Of a stretch of 64,000 bases of DNA, positions 16,420-26,600 are shown piece by piece (the stretch's first letter is position 1; each line of letters starts with the position of its first letter). Under the pieces are notes generated by a model. That model was given only the letters and a program-made list of their open reading frames with translations. It had not been told where the DNA came from and did not search any database. Source of the DNA: JBCAWW01 sp039024315 (lineage in GTDB: Bacteria > Bacteroidota > Bacteroidia > J057); assembly GCA_039024315.1 (NCBI GenBank), contig JBCCQN010000006.1, positions 50,182 through 114,181 on the forward strand. Reading direction: 5' to 3'. Position numbers and translations under genes: made by a program.

Positions 16420-18487
16420 AGGAACGATGGAGAAAAAGCCTTAAGCCAAAATAATAATTTCTTGGGGCGCCAGGATAGTAGTAACGAGGTGCATTGTTGC
16501 CAAAGCTACCTGCATTGATCAATATCATGGAGGCATAACGAACGTCAAATAAGTTTTGTACTCCGCCGTATATGGCCCAGTCGCTGCGTTCCCCGAAGGG
16601 TGGCTCCCAATCCACTCTCAGATTCCAAAGAGAATAAGCCTCCGAGAAGCCCTCATTATTATCGCGTAGCGGCATCGCATCTACAAAACGATAATTAAGA
16701 TTGGCGCGAAAATTACCGAATACTGCATCCAAACCGGCATTGATATGATGAGGAGGGATCCCCGGCAAAGCATTTCCGCCAAAGTCATCTTCTCCATCCA
16801 CAAAATCTGTAAAACGGTAGCGAGCAAAGGTATAGGTAGCAAAGAGCCGAATTTCATTGCCCCCAGCCTGATACAGTCGTTGGTCCGCACTAACCTCAAG
16901 CCCTAAATGATCAGCCTGTCCTGCATTGATGCCTACAAATTGGTCGTTGTCTGTACGACGCGCTACCAACAAATTACGAACCGGTAAGTAGAAAAGCGAG
17001 GCCTCAAAATAAGTGGCTTGATCCGCGGCACGATAGCGTTGCCCCAATTCAAAATTCCAACCCGTTTCTGGGAGTATCTCAGGATTGATCTGGCCATCTG
17101 GGGTCAGGGTCTCGCTCAAAGAGGGGGGCGAAAAACCATGACTGATATTGCCATAAAGGTGCCAATCAACCCCCAATTGATAGTTGAAGGCGATACGCGG
17201 GGAAAAGCTAAGGGGATATTGGTAATTGCCACTAAGATCAATACTATCGGGCGCAAAAATATCCTGGTAGTCATATATCGTTCGATTAAAATTTATCCCT
17301 CCGGTGAGAGACAAGCGTTCTCCGAAGGCGATATCTAACTGCGCAAATAAGTTGAGTAGCTCACGGGTCTCCAGATTATTGCTCAGGATATCTCCAAGGG
17401 TACCCGCGCCATCGGCATTGTCAGTAGTGAGCCATTGATACGCTTCGCGGAACGCTTCCCCCCCTATTTGCCATTTAAGCTGAAGAGAGGCTGTTTCTTG
17501 TAATCCTTCGAGCCGAGTGCGCAACCCAATATTTTGACTTTGCTCTTGTAGCAGATTAAAGGGGCGCAGTTCATAATTTGAACGGAAACCACCATAAAGA
17601 CTGCTTGTCCAAGTCAGCTTATCGCTCAGCTGATGTCGATAAGAAAGTCCCATCAGTAGCTTTTGATAGTCCTCAAAGCCTTGGGAGCGATTCCAGGTAA
17701 AAGCTGCTTGGGTAGGATCCTCAACAAAATCAGCGCTGTCAATGGAACTAGGGATAAATCCAAGCACATCTACATAATTGGCAAGCAGACTTATTTGGCC
17801 TTTCCTCCCATTTTGCCATTTGCCACTTAAGCCTAAGCTCCTACGTTGGTACTGACTATTTTGGCGAAAGCCTTCTTGCTGGGTGTCGCTATAGTGCAGC
17901 CTCATCCCTCCCTGCTCCTGCTGCCAATTGCCCCAAGCTTGGTAGCGTTGGAGCCCAAAACTACCTAGCTGTGCTTCCAGTCCGACCCCTGTGGGTTGTT
18001 GGCCAAAATCACGAAAGCGAAGATTGATCGTTCCGGCTAGACCAGCTCCATATAAACTGGCTGCGGGTCCTCGGATTACCTCCACCCTTTCTAACATCCT
18101 AAGATCGATATCTTCGAGGGTGGTTTCCCCATCGCCAGTCGTAAGGGGGATATCGTCTAGATAGGCTCTGATTTTGGTGGTAGAAAAAAGGGAGCGTGCC
18201 CCTATACCTCTAATGGTGATACGATTGGTGCCTAAGGTACCATTGTGCATCAAGACACCTGGGACTCGGTTGAGACTGTTTGCGATGATTAAGTCCTGAT
18301 CACGGCTTAGTTCGCGCTGACTGAGGACCGAAACACTTGCGCTTTGTTTGAGGAGATTTTGCCCCGCTTCAAAAGCCGTCAACACTACCGGATCTAGTTC
18401 AAAGGCTTGATGGGAAAGACTATCTTTTTGCTGGGCAAAAAGTGTTGAAGTAAAAAACAAAAAAGAGATCGAAATAAATAAACGCAT
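16418..18487 (-). CDS. TonB-dependent outer-membrane receptor
   Basis: About 690 residues. I choose the ATG at 18487 (MRLFISISFLFF), which gives a normal signal peptide ending TLFAQQ; an ATG at 18505 adds six residues. A TonB-box-like DPVVLTAF is followed by the plug domain (about 40-150: SVLSQRELS, IANSLNRVPGVLMHNG, ITIRGIGAR, VEVIRGPAASLYG-AGLAGTINLRF). The rest alternates into a 22-strand barrel ending in YYYPGAPRNYYFGLRLFLHRS, the terminal aromatic strand. It lacks the CarboxypepD repeat of SusC proteins, so a siderophore, cobalamin or metal-chelate ligand is more likely than a glycan; this is inference. A response regulator gene lies just upstream in the same direction. Confidence 0.9.
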   Translation of the reverse strand: MRLFISISFLFFTSTLFAQQKDSLSHQAFELDPVVLTAFEAGQNLLKQSASVSVLSQRELSRDQDLIIANSLNRVPGVLMHNGTLGTNRITIRGIGARSLFSTTKIRAYLDDIPLTTGDGETTLEDIDLRMLERVEVIRGPAASLYGAGLAGTINLRFRDFGQQPTGVGLEAQLGSFGLQRYQAWGNWQQEQGGMRLHYSDTQQEGFRQNSQYQRRSLGLSGKWQNGRKGQISLLANYVDVLGFIPSSIDSADFVEDPTQAAFTWNRSQGFEDYQKLLMGLSYRHQLSDKLTWTSSLYGGFRSNYELRPFNLLQEQSQNIGLRTRLEGLQETASLQLKWQIGGEAFREAYQWLTTDNADGAGTLGDILSNNLETRELLNLFAQLDIAFGERLSLTGGINFNRTIYDYQDIFAPDSIDLSGNYQYPLSFSPRIAFNYQLGVDWHLYGNISHGFSPPSLSETLTPDGQINPEILPETGWNFELGQRYRAADQATYFEASLFYLPVRNLLVARRTDNDQFVGINAGQADHLGLEVSADQRLYQAGGNEIRLFATYTFARYRFTDFVDGEDDFGGNALPGIPPHHINAGLDAVFGNFRANLNYRFVDAMPLRDNNEGFSEAYSLWNLRVDWEPPFGERSDWAIYGGVQNLFDVRYASMILINAGSFGNNAPRYYYPGAPRNYYFGLRLFLHRS
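16586..16601 (+). repeat. GCGTT-hairpin element, degenerate (CCCC-GAA-GGGT)
   Basis: GCGTT-CCCC-GAA-GGGT, three pairs plus one mismatch, inside the TonB receptor gene (minus strand PPFGERS). Confidence 0.35.
17315..17330 (+). repeat. GCGTT-hairpin element, degenerate (CTCC-GAA-GGCG)
   Basis: GCGTT-CTCC-GAA-GGCG with one mismatched pair, inside the TonB receptor gene (IAFGERL). Confidence 0.3.
17440..17455 (-). repeat. GCGTT-hairpin element (CCGC-GAA-GCGT)
   Basis: Minus strand GCGTT-CCGC-GAA-GCGT, inside the TonB receptor gene and in its coding sense (EAFREAY). The inner CGC-GAA-GCG minihairpin is perfect. Confidence 0.55.
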
Positions 18488-18514
18488 GCTGCAATTTACA
18501 GCCATTCTTTATTT

Positions 18515-18928
18515 CTAAGCTGCTTTTTGCAACAATCCTTTGAGGTCTTCTAGGTATAAAGGCTTGGGTAAGAAGCCCGATACCGCTGGATGCTTTTGTG
18601 CACGCTGCTTATCCTCAGGGTCTATCGAAGAAGAGAGAATATATACTTTGGGTCTTGAGGCGAAGGGTATTTTTTCAATCTGTGCGAGTACATCCCAGCC
18701 ATTAAGCATAGGTAGGTTTAGGTCGAGCAAAATCACATCAGGAGTGCTGGCGGGATCTGCTTGGTTTTGCTTAAGCTTTGCCAATGCTTCTGGGCCATTG
18801 GAATAATAAAGCATGCGGCAGCGCTGAGGACAGCCTTGCAATAAGCGTTCTAAAATCAACTGATAGATGGGTTCATCATCAATCAATGCCAGGGTGTAGG
18901 TTCGAAGTGCAAAAAAGGAAGCCGACAT
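18515..18928 (-). CDS. Single-domain response regulator (CheY-like receiver)
   Basis: A 137-residue receiver domain with no output domain. The acidic pair Asp17-Asp18, phospho-acceptor Asp69 (VILLDLNLP), the Thr/Ser switch (ILSSS, about 99-101) and Lys122 (PKP) are all present, so it should be phosphorylated by a histidine kinase and act through protein contacts. No kinase is adjacent. It ends 27 bp before the chosen start of the TonB receptor, which suggests co-transcription, an odd pairing whose logic is unclear. Confidence 0.88.
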   Translation of the reverse strand: MSASFFALRTYTLALIDDEPIYQLILERLLQGCPQRCRMLYYSNGPEALAKLKQNQADPASTPDVILLDLNLPMLNGWDVLAQIEKIPFASRPKVYILSSSIDPEDKQRAQKHPAVSGFLPKPLYLEDLKGLLQKAA

Positions 18929-19079
18929 AATGGGTTAAATTAGTCTGATCTCTTATTTCACTCTAAACTACACAAAAACACTACCACAAACCCATAATAA
19001 TCCAGAGGGAAAAATTTCCCAAGAGATAGGAATAAGGATTTTTTGCACCAAAAAATAGCAGGAGAGCAAGCGCCTTGAT

Positions 19080-21275
19080 TTAGGGACTGACGAAGGAGTG
19101 GCCGTTTTGGAGGTTGAGAAGCCAATTAACCCATTGGTCGCGAATAAATAGGCGTTCTTCGGCAGAGGTGTTTATACCAATGTCACCAAAATCTTCACCT
19201 GTCAGGTTTTTGAGTAAAAAGTTGGCTCGACCGGCAACAGCAAAAAGATCGTCTCTGATTTCAGCGCCCGGACCGTTCAAAACCATATCGCCACTGTCCA
19301 CTCTATCCCAGATAATGATGTCTTTATAATTCTTAAGACCGACTACCTCTGTATAGGTAATTCTTAAGATCAATTCGGGGATTAGCGCCTCATAGTGCAA
19401 AGCTGACCAGTGCTTGATGATTTCAATGCTACGGTAATTGGGATCTTTATCAATGCGTCGTAACATAAAAGCTACCGGTGCTTCGGTTTGCCATTTGAGG
19501 CGTGGCACGTAGTAGTTTTCAAACATTTCTTGGTTCTGCACCAAGCGTCCTTCCATTTCTGGCTTTAGTAAGGGGTTGTTAGGGAAACGCCAACTTTTTG
19601 GCAGGCTTGATTGACCTTCCGTACCATAAATCCGCTCTGACTCAGCCACCGCTTGAGCTAAGGCATCAGATTGCATTTCATCAAGGTATTGTACGATAGA
19701 TCCACCTTTGTAAGCCGCCTTGACGCTTGCAGAAGGTTCTTCTTCACGTGCTGGTGGTGGCGTCATAGGTAAGGCTTCGATATGAATCCCAGGAATCAAA
19801 TTAGGATCTTTTGTAGTCTGAGCAATGATCTTTTCCAGAGAGCTTTCAGGCTCTGCTTCAGCCAATTCAGAATCAGTATCTGCCACTACGACTTCAGATT
19901 TTAGCACAAAATTGTCGGTTTCTGTCTGAATCTCTTGCTGAGGAGCAGAGGCTTCTTTTACCTCTTGTTCTGTTGTAACAATCTTTTTGGGCTCAGCCTC
20001 TGGAAGCAACGGCTCGACTTCAAGTGCCATCAATTCTTCTAGAGAATCATTATCTTCAGCTGCAACTAATTCTTCTTCGGCTGCTTGCTCCTCTGCAGCG
20101 GTTTGCTCCCCTTCAACTACTGCTTTTACTTCTGGTAATTGAATTTCAACATCTTCATCGCTCGCCACAGTAGCAATGGGAGGGGCAATCAGCTCGGCTT
20201 CACTGACCGAAGGTCCAGAGATGCTTTTGGCGGCACTGCCCTCCATTTCTTCAGCCGCAAGCTCTGCTTCAAGTGTTTCAAGTGTTTCTTGCTCAAAAGA
20301 AGCGATTGGCGCGGCAGGCTTATCCTCTAGCTTAGGTATGGGAATAAATATTTCCGGTCCAGCTTCAGTCGTGATAGCTGGTACCTGACTGGTTTCCGGC
20401 AACCTTACTTCTGGCTCCTCATTTTCTTCCAAATCAAACCCTTTGATCGGCTCCTTGGGCTCCATCGCTAAATAAATAACCGGAGAAGTATCTAAGCTAT
20501 CTGCCGATTGTACTGGCTCAGAGTCAATGGCCACTTCTTTGGGAATGGCATATACGTCCGCCACATCACTTTCTACAGGCTGAGCGGGAGCACTTTGGGT
20601 AGGAACTTCTATAAATACCGCTGCATCATCTTCTGTACTGGCTTCATCAAGCCCAGCAAAGCTTTCACGAATCTCAATCAGGCTATCCATTTCGGCATAT
20701 AGCCTATCTCTCCACCCATTGGGATTGAGGTTATCGAGATAAGATTCCATTACAGCATTGTATTCAGAGATGTCTCTTAGCTCTTCCCAAGAATCTGGAC
20801 GTGGCACATACGAGAAAATAAATCCATATTTTTCTTTAAAGCCAGCTTTCTGAAACAAGCGCGCCATTTGAGCATCGTGGAATATGATTCTCACTTTTTC
20901 GCTTTCGATGTCGGCTTGTGCAGTAGCCGCTGAGAACTGCATAATCTTGGACATGAGCATAAAGCGCAAACTCAAGACTGGCCCTTCTCCAGTGTTGATC
21001 ACCGTATCAACCGGGACAAACTCGTTGTAATAGATATAAAGTTGGACGTCTGTATTAGCAGGGAAAGTGCGACGAAACTGCCCTAAGTGGTTGACCGGAA
21101 TCGCAGCAATATGCTCTTTATTCAAACTGTCTTTGAATTTGTAGAATGCTGCAGTGGTAGAAGCAGGTTGAAAACTAGCTTCTACAGTTGCGATATTGCC
21201 CTGAATCAATACCTCTTGGCCATAAAGCATATTTCCTAGTAGGACAAAGCACAACAGTAATAGTTTGGTTTTCAT
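19080..21275 (-). CDS. Secreted protein of unknown function with long acidic linker
   Basis: A 731-residue protein I do not recognise. A signal peptide (to about residue 19, NMLYGQ) is followed by a folded-looking N-terminal part (20-215) with a beta-rich start and a Trp/Tyr-rich helical segment (FIFSYVPRPDSWEELRDISEYN). Residues about 215-510 are low-complexity and strongly acidic, rich in Glu, Ala, Pro and Ser. The C-terminal part (about 525-731) looks globular: YLDEMQSDALAQAVAESERIYG, then RLKWQTEAPVAFMLRRIDKDPNYRSIEIIKHWSA in pieces, ending in a Trp-rich tail. Periplasmic or cell-surface location is predicted. The domain-linker-domain plan suggests it spans or bridges the envelope, which is inference. 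It is monocistronic. Confidence 0.75.
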   Translation of the reverse strand: MKTKLLLLCFVLLGNMLYGQEVLIQGNIATVEASFQPASTTAAFYKFKDSLNKEHIAAIPVNHLGQFRRTFPANTDVQLYIYYNEFVPVDTVINTGEGPVLSLRFMLMSKIMQFSAATAQADIESEKVRIIFHDAQMARLFQKAGFKEKYGFIFSYVPRPDSWEELRDISEYNAVMESYLDNLNPNGWRDRLYAEMDSLIEIRESFAGLDEASTEDDAAVFIEVPTQSAPAQPVESDVADVYAIPKEVAIDSEPVQSADSLDTSPVIYLAMEPKEPIKGFDLEENEEPEVRLPETSQVPAITTEAGPEIFIPIPKLEDKPAAPIASFEQETLETLEAELAAEEMEGSAAKSISGPSVSEAELIAPPIATVASDEDVEIQLPEVKAVVEGEQTAAEEQAAEEELVAAEDNDSLEELMALEVEPLLPEAEPKKIVTTEQEVKEASAPQQEIQTETDNFVLKSEVVVADTDSELAEAEPESSLEKIIAQTTKDPNLIPGIHIEALPMTPPPAREEEPSASVKAAYKGGSIVQYLDEMQSDALAQAVAESERIYGTEGQSSLPKSWRFPNNPLLKPEMEGRLVQNQEMFENYYVPRLKWQTEAPVAFMLRRIDKDPNYRSIEIIKHWSALHYEALIPELILRITYTEVVGLKNYKDIIIWDRVDSGDMVLNGPGAEIRDDLFAVAGRANFLLKNLTGEDFGDIGINTSAEERLFIRDQWVNWLLNLQNGHSFVSP

Positions 21276-21505
21276 GATACAGGAATCGTTTTGGGAATTA
21301 TAGCTGCAAGAACTCGTATCAAATAGGACTCGGTAAAGCCTTTTATAGTCTGATTATGTTACTAAAGTAGGCTTTTTGGGGTCTACAATGAGTCAAATTA
21401 CCCTCAACGGTAAGTATCTACGAAAGATTGGAGTATGCTCCTTCGGGAACGGTAATTGAGTGCTGGAGTAATTATGCCTAGATTACGGCAAATAATGCTT
21501 TCGAC

Positions 21506-23584
21506 ATGTTAAAAACTGCCACTACTACCCTACTTTCCTATTTACTCATTTTTTCTAATCTTATCGCTCAATCGTCTGTAGAGCCTAATGAAATCACCAT
21601 TGCGCGCGATAGCTTTGGGGTCCCTCACATCTATGCGCCCACCAATGCGGGCGTTGCCTACGGCCTAGCTTGGGCCACGGCTGAGGATGACTTTAAGACC
21701 GTGCAAGAACAGCTCCTCACCATCCGAGGACGCTTAGCTGAGGTTAATGGAGCCAGTGCCGCACCTATCGATATCGCCGTCCAGTGGATGCAATTAGATC
21801 AGGCGGTCAAAGAACAATATCCCAATGCTTTGTCTGCGGAGTTTAGGCGTTCGCTGGAAGCGTACTGCCAAGGTGTCAATCAATATGCCAAGCTACATCC
21901 TAAGGAAGTATTGAAAGCGGACCTTTTTCCAGTGTATCCCCAAGATATCATCAAGGGTTATATGCTTGCCTTGGCTCTGCTGACCGGAGTGGATGGAGGT
22001 CTTACTCAAGTCCTAAACAACCAGCTAGGCCCAGAATCACCCAAAGGCTCCAATGCCTTTGCGATTAGTCGTTCGCGAACCAGCGACGACAAAACTTACC
22101 TCGCTATCAATTCGCACCAACCCCTCGAGGGACTATATTCTTGGTATGAAGCCCACCTAATTTCGGACGAAGGGCTCAACATCCTCGGCGCAACTTTTCC
22201 AGGAGGCATGAGCATTTTTCTCGGTGCTAATGAATATTTGGGCTGGGCCCATACTGTTAATGGACCAGATTTGTATGATATTTTTAAGCTAGAGATGCAT
22301 CCTTCTCGCAAACGGACCTATCGTTATGATGGCGAGTGGCGCAAATTGGAAAAGTACAAAGCCAAGGCTAAGGTCAAGTTTGGGCCCTTCAAAATTCCTG
22401 TTTCCAAAACCTACTACCTCAGTCCCTACGGATTGACGCTCGAAAACAAGGAAGGTTACTACAGTCTCCGCTATGTTGCGAATCAGGATATCCGCGCAGC
22501 GGAACAGTGGTATCACATGAATCTCGCGACCAATTGGGAATCGTTCCGCGAAGCGTTGAAAATAAATGCGATCACCGGAACCAACATTGTATATGCAGAC
22601 CGAGAGGATAATATTTTTTATGTCAGCAATGCCAAAATGCCGCTAAGAGATCCACAATATGATTGGTCAGGAGTAGTGAGAGGAGATACGTCATCTACCC
22701 TTTGGGGAACGCAATACTTTCCTTTTGACAGCTTGCCCCAGCTGTTAAATCCTGCGGGAGGTTATGTTTTCAACACCAATAATAGTCCACATAGTGCCGC
22801 CGCCCCTGAGGATAATCTCGATTTTTATGGCTGGAATAAGACCATGGGCTACCGCCTTTGGGAAAATAATCGTAGTCTGCGTTTTCAAGAACTTATGACG
22901 GCTGAAGACGAAATCACTTGGGAGGATTTTCTTCGTATCAAATACGATATTGGCTATGAGGATAGCCTTTACCTCTATGGTATCACTAATTTTAAGCTGA
23001 TTGCCCAACTTGATCCCCAAAAATATCCTGACTTAGCTCCTGCGCTCCAATATCTCCAAGCTTGGGATATGCAGATGGATACCAATAATATCGCTGCCTC
23101 CATCTTTTTATTAGCTGGTATCGAACTAGTCGATCAGCTTAATGGACGCTATACGCTGGAGGGAAAACAGGCAAAAGAATCTGATTGCGTGGCCGCACTA
23201 AGAAAAGCAGTCGCCCATCTCAACAAATATTTTGGCACCATAGAAGTACCTTTGGGACAATTGCAGAGACATCGGCGAGGCGATTATAGCTTGGCCGTTA
23301 GCGGAGGACCAGAGACGCTTGCCGCTTTATACGCCAGTCCTGACCCCAAACTTAAGGATGGGAAACTCTATTCTCGGGTCGGAGATTCTTATGTCGAACT
23401 GGTACGTTTTTCGCAGGAAGGAGTTGAGATTGAATCCGTTAACGCTTATGGGAGTTCGGCAAATCCCGATAGTCCTCACTACACCGATCAAATGCAACTC
23501 TATGTCCAACATAAGCGTAAGGTCATGAGCCTCGATTGGGAAAAAGTGAAGACATCTGCCGTCAGAATCTATCATCCTGATTAA
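21506..23584 (+). CDS. Penicillin acylase-family amidohydrolase (Ntn hydrolase)
   Basis: A 692-residue secreted enzyme of the penicillin/aculeacin A acylase family. A signal peptide (to about 22) precedes the alpha-subunit region, which starts ITIARDSFGVPHIYA, the usual family opening. Autocatalytic cleavage should occur before Ser182 in PKGSNAFAI, freeing the N-terminal nucleophile of the beta subunit; HTVNGPDLYDIF follows as expected. Family members hydrolyse N-acyl amides, including beta-lactam side chains and acyl-homoserine lactones; the substrate here cannot be assigned. TamB follows 30 bp downstream on the same strand, so the two may share a transcript. Confidence 0.88.
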   Translation: MLKTATTTLLSYLLIFSNLIAQSSVEPNEITIARDSFGVPHIYAPTNAGVAYGLAWATAEDDFKTVQEQLLTIRGRLAEVNGASAAPIDIAVQWMQLDQAVKEQYPNALSAEFRRSLEAYCQGVNQYAKLHPKEVLKADLFPVYPQDIIKGYMLALALLTGVDGGLTQVLNNQLGPESPKGSNAFAISRSRTSDDKTYLAINSHQPLEGLYSWYEAHLISDEGLNILGATFPGGMSIFLGANEYLGWAHTVNGPDLYDIFKLEMHPSRKRTYRYDGEWRKLEKYKAKAKVKFGPFKIPVSKTYYLSPYGLTLENKEGYYSLRYVANQDIRAAEQWYHMNLATNWESFREALKINAITGTNIVYADREDNIFYVSNAKMPLRDPQYDWSGVVRGDTSSTLWGTQYFPFDSLPQLLNPAGGYVFNTNNSPHSAAAPEDNLDFYGWNKTMGYRLWENNRSLRFQELMTAEDEITWEDFLRIKYDIGYEDSLYLYGITNFKLIAQLDPQKYPDLAPALQYLQAWDMQMDTNNIAASIFLLAGIELVDQLNGRYTLEGKQAKESDCVAALRKAVAHLNKYFGTIEVPLGQLQRHRRGDYSLAVSGGPETLAALYASPDPKLKDGKLYSRVGDSYVELVRFSQEGVEIESVNAYGSSANPDSPHYTDQMQLYVQHKRKVMSLDWEKVKTSAVRIYHPD
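21847..21862 (+). repeat. GCGTT-hairpin element, arm variant CGCT
   Basis: GCGTT-CGCT-GGA-AGCG inside the acylase gene, coding RRSLEA. Fully paired arms, GNA loop. Confidence 0.5.
22492..22507 (-). repeat. GCGTT-hairpin element, TGTT form
   Basis: Minus strand TGTT-CCGC-TGC-GCGG inside the acylase gene (IRAAEQ). The leader differs from GCGTT; the arms are the common ones. Confidence 0.45.
22542..22556 (+). repeat. GCGTT-hairpin element (CCGC-GAA-GCGT)
   Basis: CGTT-CCGC-GAA-GCGT, 50 bp after the preceding copy, coding SFREAL. The inner CGC-GAA-GCG pairs perfectly. Confidence 0.55.
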
Positions 23585-23614
23585 AGCCCCAAAATATAAT
23601 CGTAGCTTTGTTTC

Positions 23615-26600
23615 GTGGAGCCAAAACCCTTACCCAAAATACCCCGAAGTCGTAGGATCGTCCTCAGTTTTCCACTGGGGATCTTGGTATTGCTGGGCTT
23701 GCTTCGCATCGCTATTTTTCTGCCTCCAGTACAAAGTTGGATGGTCTATCAGGCCAAGGGGTTTCTCGAAACGCGCCTAGGTACTACGGTAGAACTAGAA
23801 GGGGTGGATTTTGCGCTGCCTGATCGAGCGCAGTTGGAAGGGCTTACTATATATGACCAGCAAGCGCAAAAGATGCTTCATCTAGGAGAACTGGATATCA
23901 GTGTCTTTGCCTTTTCGCTATGGGATTTGTTGTTTGAGCGCGAGGAAGTGCAAGACTTTGCCCTTGGGCGGGTGGTACTTGATCAAGCAGAGATATTTCT
24001 TTATCGACAAACCAAAGATTCTAGTCTCAACATCCAATTTATGGTAGATAGCCTGCGGCCAACAGGCAGTTCGGGTGAGCCACTTTTGCTCAATCTCGCC
24101 ATCGAAAATCTGTTTTTAAAAAATAGTAAACTCATCTACCGAGACTCTATTTCAGAAAAAGTAAGCCTGCTCAATCCTGGCCACCTCAATTGGACCAATT
24201 TAGCGCTTGCTAAGCTAAACACGGTTTTGGCTTTTACCCGTGATCCAAAGGGCAAAATGACCCTAGACGTTACTTCTCTTTCCCTCTCCGAGGAACGCTC
24301 AGGCTTTCCCGTGCAATCCCTCAGTAGCATCATCGAGATTGTACCAGCTGATACGGCTAAACAACAAAAACCCTTTATCGAAGCGAGGCAATTGCTCCTA
24401 AAAAGTGACCGTAGCAATATTACTGGCACAGTACGGCTTCCAGGCGCCACCTTGCTTCAGTTATTTGATCGTCATCTAGATGAAGAATTTACCGTAGAAC
24501 TTAAGAACACCCTGCTAGATGTAGAAACCGTCAATTACTTTTCTCCTACTGAGATTCCCGTCAGAGGTTTATGGAAAGTCCATGGCAGTGCCGAAGGTAA
24601 CTTGCAACACCTTCGCCTAAATACCCTACAAATTGGTTTGGGTGATTCGACCCGCTTTGCCCTCAGAGGCCAGATGTACGATTTACTCCAATCGCAAAAG
24701 GCACAACTCAAACTCAATATCAGCGAAGGGCATATCGGCATTGGCGATCTCAGAGAGGTCTTGGGACCGGAACGTTTTCCGAAGGAACTAGCCAAAGTAA
24801 GACAGATGGATCTCTTTGGGACTTTTGATGGTGGTTATTATGATTTTGATATCGTTGGTGCGCTTAGTTCTAACCTTGGGAGCATAGATTTCAACCTCAA
24901 CCTACAGCTGCCCCCCCTCAGCAAATTGCTGACTTACCAAGGAGCATTATCGACCCAAAAGCTAGATGTAAACAGCCTACTAGGAGAAGGAAACAATTTG
25001 TCTAAGGAACTCAATTTTAACGGTAGTATTGCTGGGCAGGGGAGTAATCTCCATGATTTAAACGCCAAAATCGATGCCTACATACTCGAATCTGGAATCA
25101 TGGGTTACCAGGTGGACTCTCTTTATTTAGATGTCGCCCTTGCCGAACGCCAACTCCAAGGAAAAATATTTGGTAAAGATGGCCTAGGCCTAGCGGATCT
25201 AAAACTCGATCTTGATTGGCAACATGAACCAGCCAAATATGAGGCTTCGGGGCGTATCAAGCGCCTCAATACCAAGACCTACGGTCTGTACTCCCAAGAG
25301 ATACTGCTGAGTTCTTTTTTAAACGTTGATCTCATTGGGGATTCCCTAGACGGATTGCAAGGACAAGTTTCTCTACAACAGGCCTTATTGGAACGCCCTG
25401 CTGATACCAGCGCTATTAGAGTACCCGACCTATACCTCAGAGCTGACAATCTGGAAAATCAAAAATACATAAATCTCAAAAGCACGCTTCTGGATGCTGA
25501 TTTGGCGGGAGATTTTAGCGTTTATACCATAGGGCCTCTATTGCAAAGACTATTTGTAGAGAGTCGTTTGTTTTTACAAAACAATGACAGCCTCATCCAA
25601 GACTACTATGCCAATAAGGCTCCCGATAGCGTAGAAACACACTTATTGTTTGGCGTAGCCGCTCGTGATAGTCTTAATCAGATTTTTGACTTCCTCAAAG
25701 AGCCTATTTTTGTCTCTCCCGGTTCATTGTTGAGTGGCGAAATCAGTTTTGGACTCAACGAACAATTTTCTGTTTTGCTCCAAAACAGTGATTCTATTCT
25801 TTTTCCTGGTGGTCGCCTAATCAATCCTTACTTGAGTATTGATCTATTCAAGCGTAGTGATCAAAACAAACTTGCCGCCGCAGGAGAAGTCCGTTTAGAT
25901 ACCGTACAAATCGGCCCACGCTTTGAGCTACAAGATGTTGACGTAAATATCCAAGGCGTCAACAATCGCTTTGAGAGTGATCTGGTATTTCATCAAGGAG
26001 AGGACCATAATGAAGCCCAATTAAAACTAGCCACTGAGTTCTTTCAGGACGGATTCATCGGCACGAGCATTGATTCAGCCCAGTCTTTCCTAATATTTAG
26101 AGGAGATTCTCTCTTGTTCAATGAGGGTGATTCACTGATCGTAGGAAATGGCGTTTATGATATTCGCAATCTTATGATTCAGGATGCTGAGCGCTATGTC
26201 CGCCTTGATGGTCTTATCTCCAAAGGGCGGGAATTCCCCCTAAAGCTATCTCTAGGGGGCATAAGTTTGAACCTACTAGATGATTTATTCCCTTTGATTT
26301 ATCAACCTACCGGTTTGGTCAATGCAGAGTTGGAGATGTATAGTCTGCTTTATAAGCCTGAAATCAAAGGTATAAGTCGTATCGACTCCTTTGCCTTGGA
26401 CGGCTTTGGGTACGGCGATATTTACAGTAAGGTCTCTTGGTCTCAAAGCAATGGAGATTTAGCGCTTCGTGCCAGCCTGTGGGATGGAGTAGATACCACT
26501 TTGACTTTGGCCGGACATTATGCTACTGCGGACAAGAAATCCCCTCTAGATTTTGACATCCTTTCTCCTAGTGGCGGTTTTCCCCTCAACTATGCCTACC

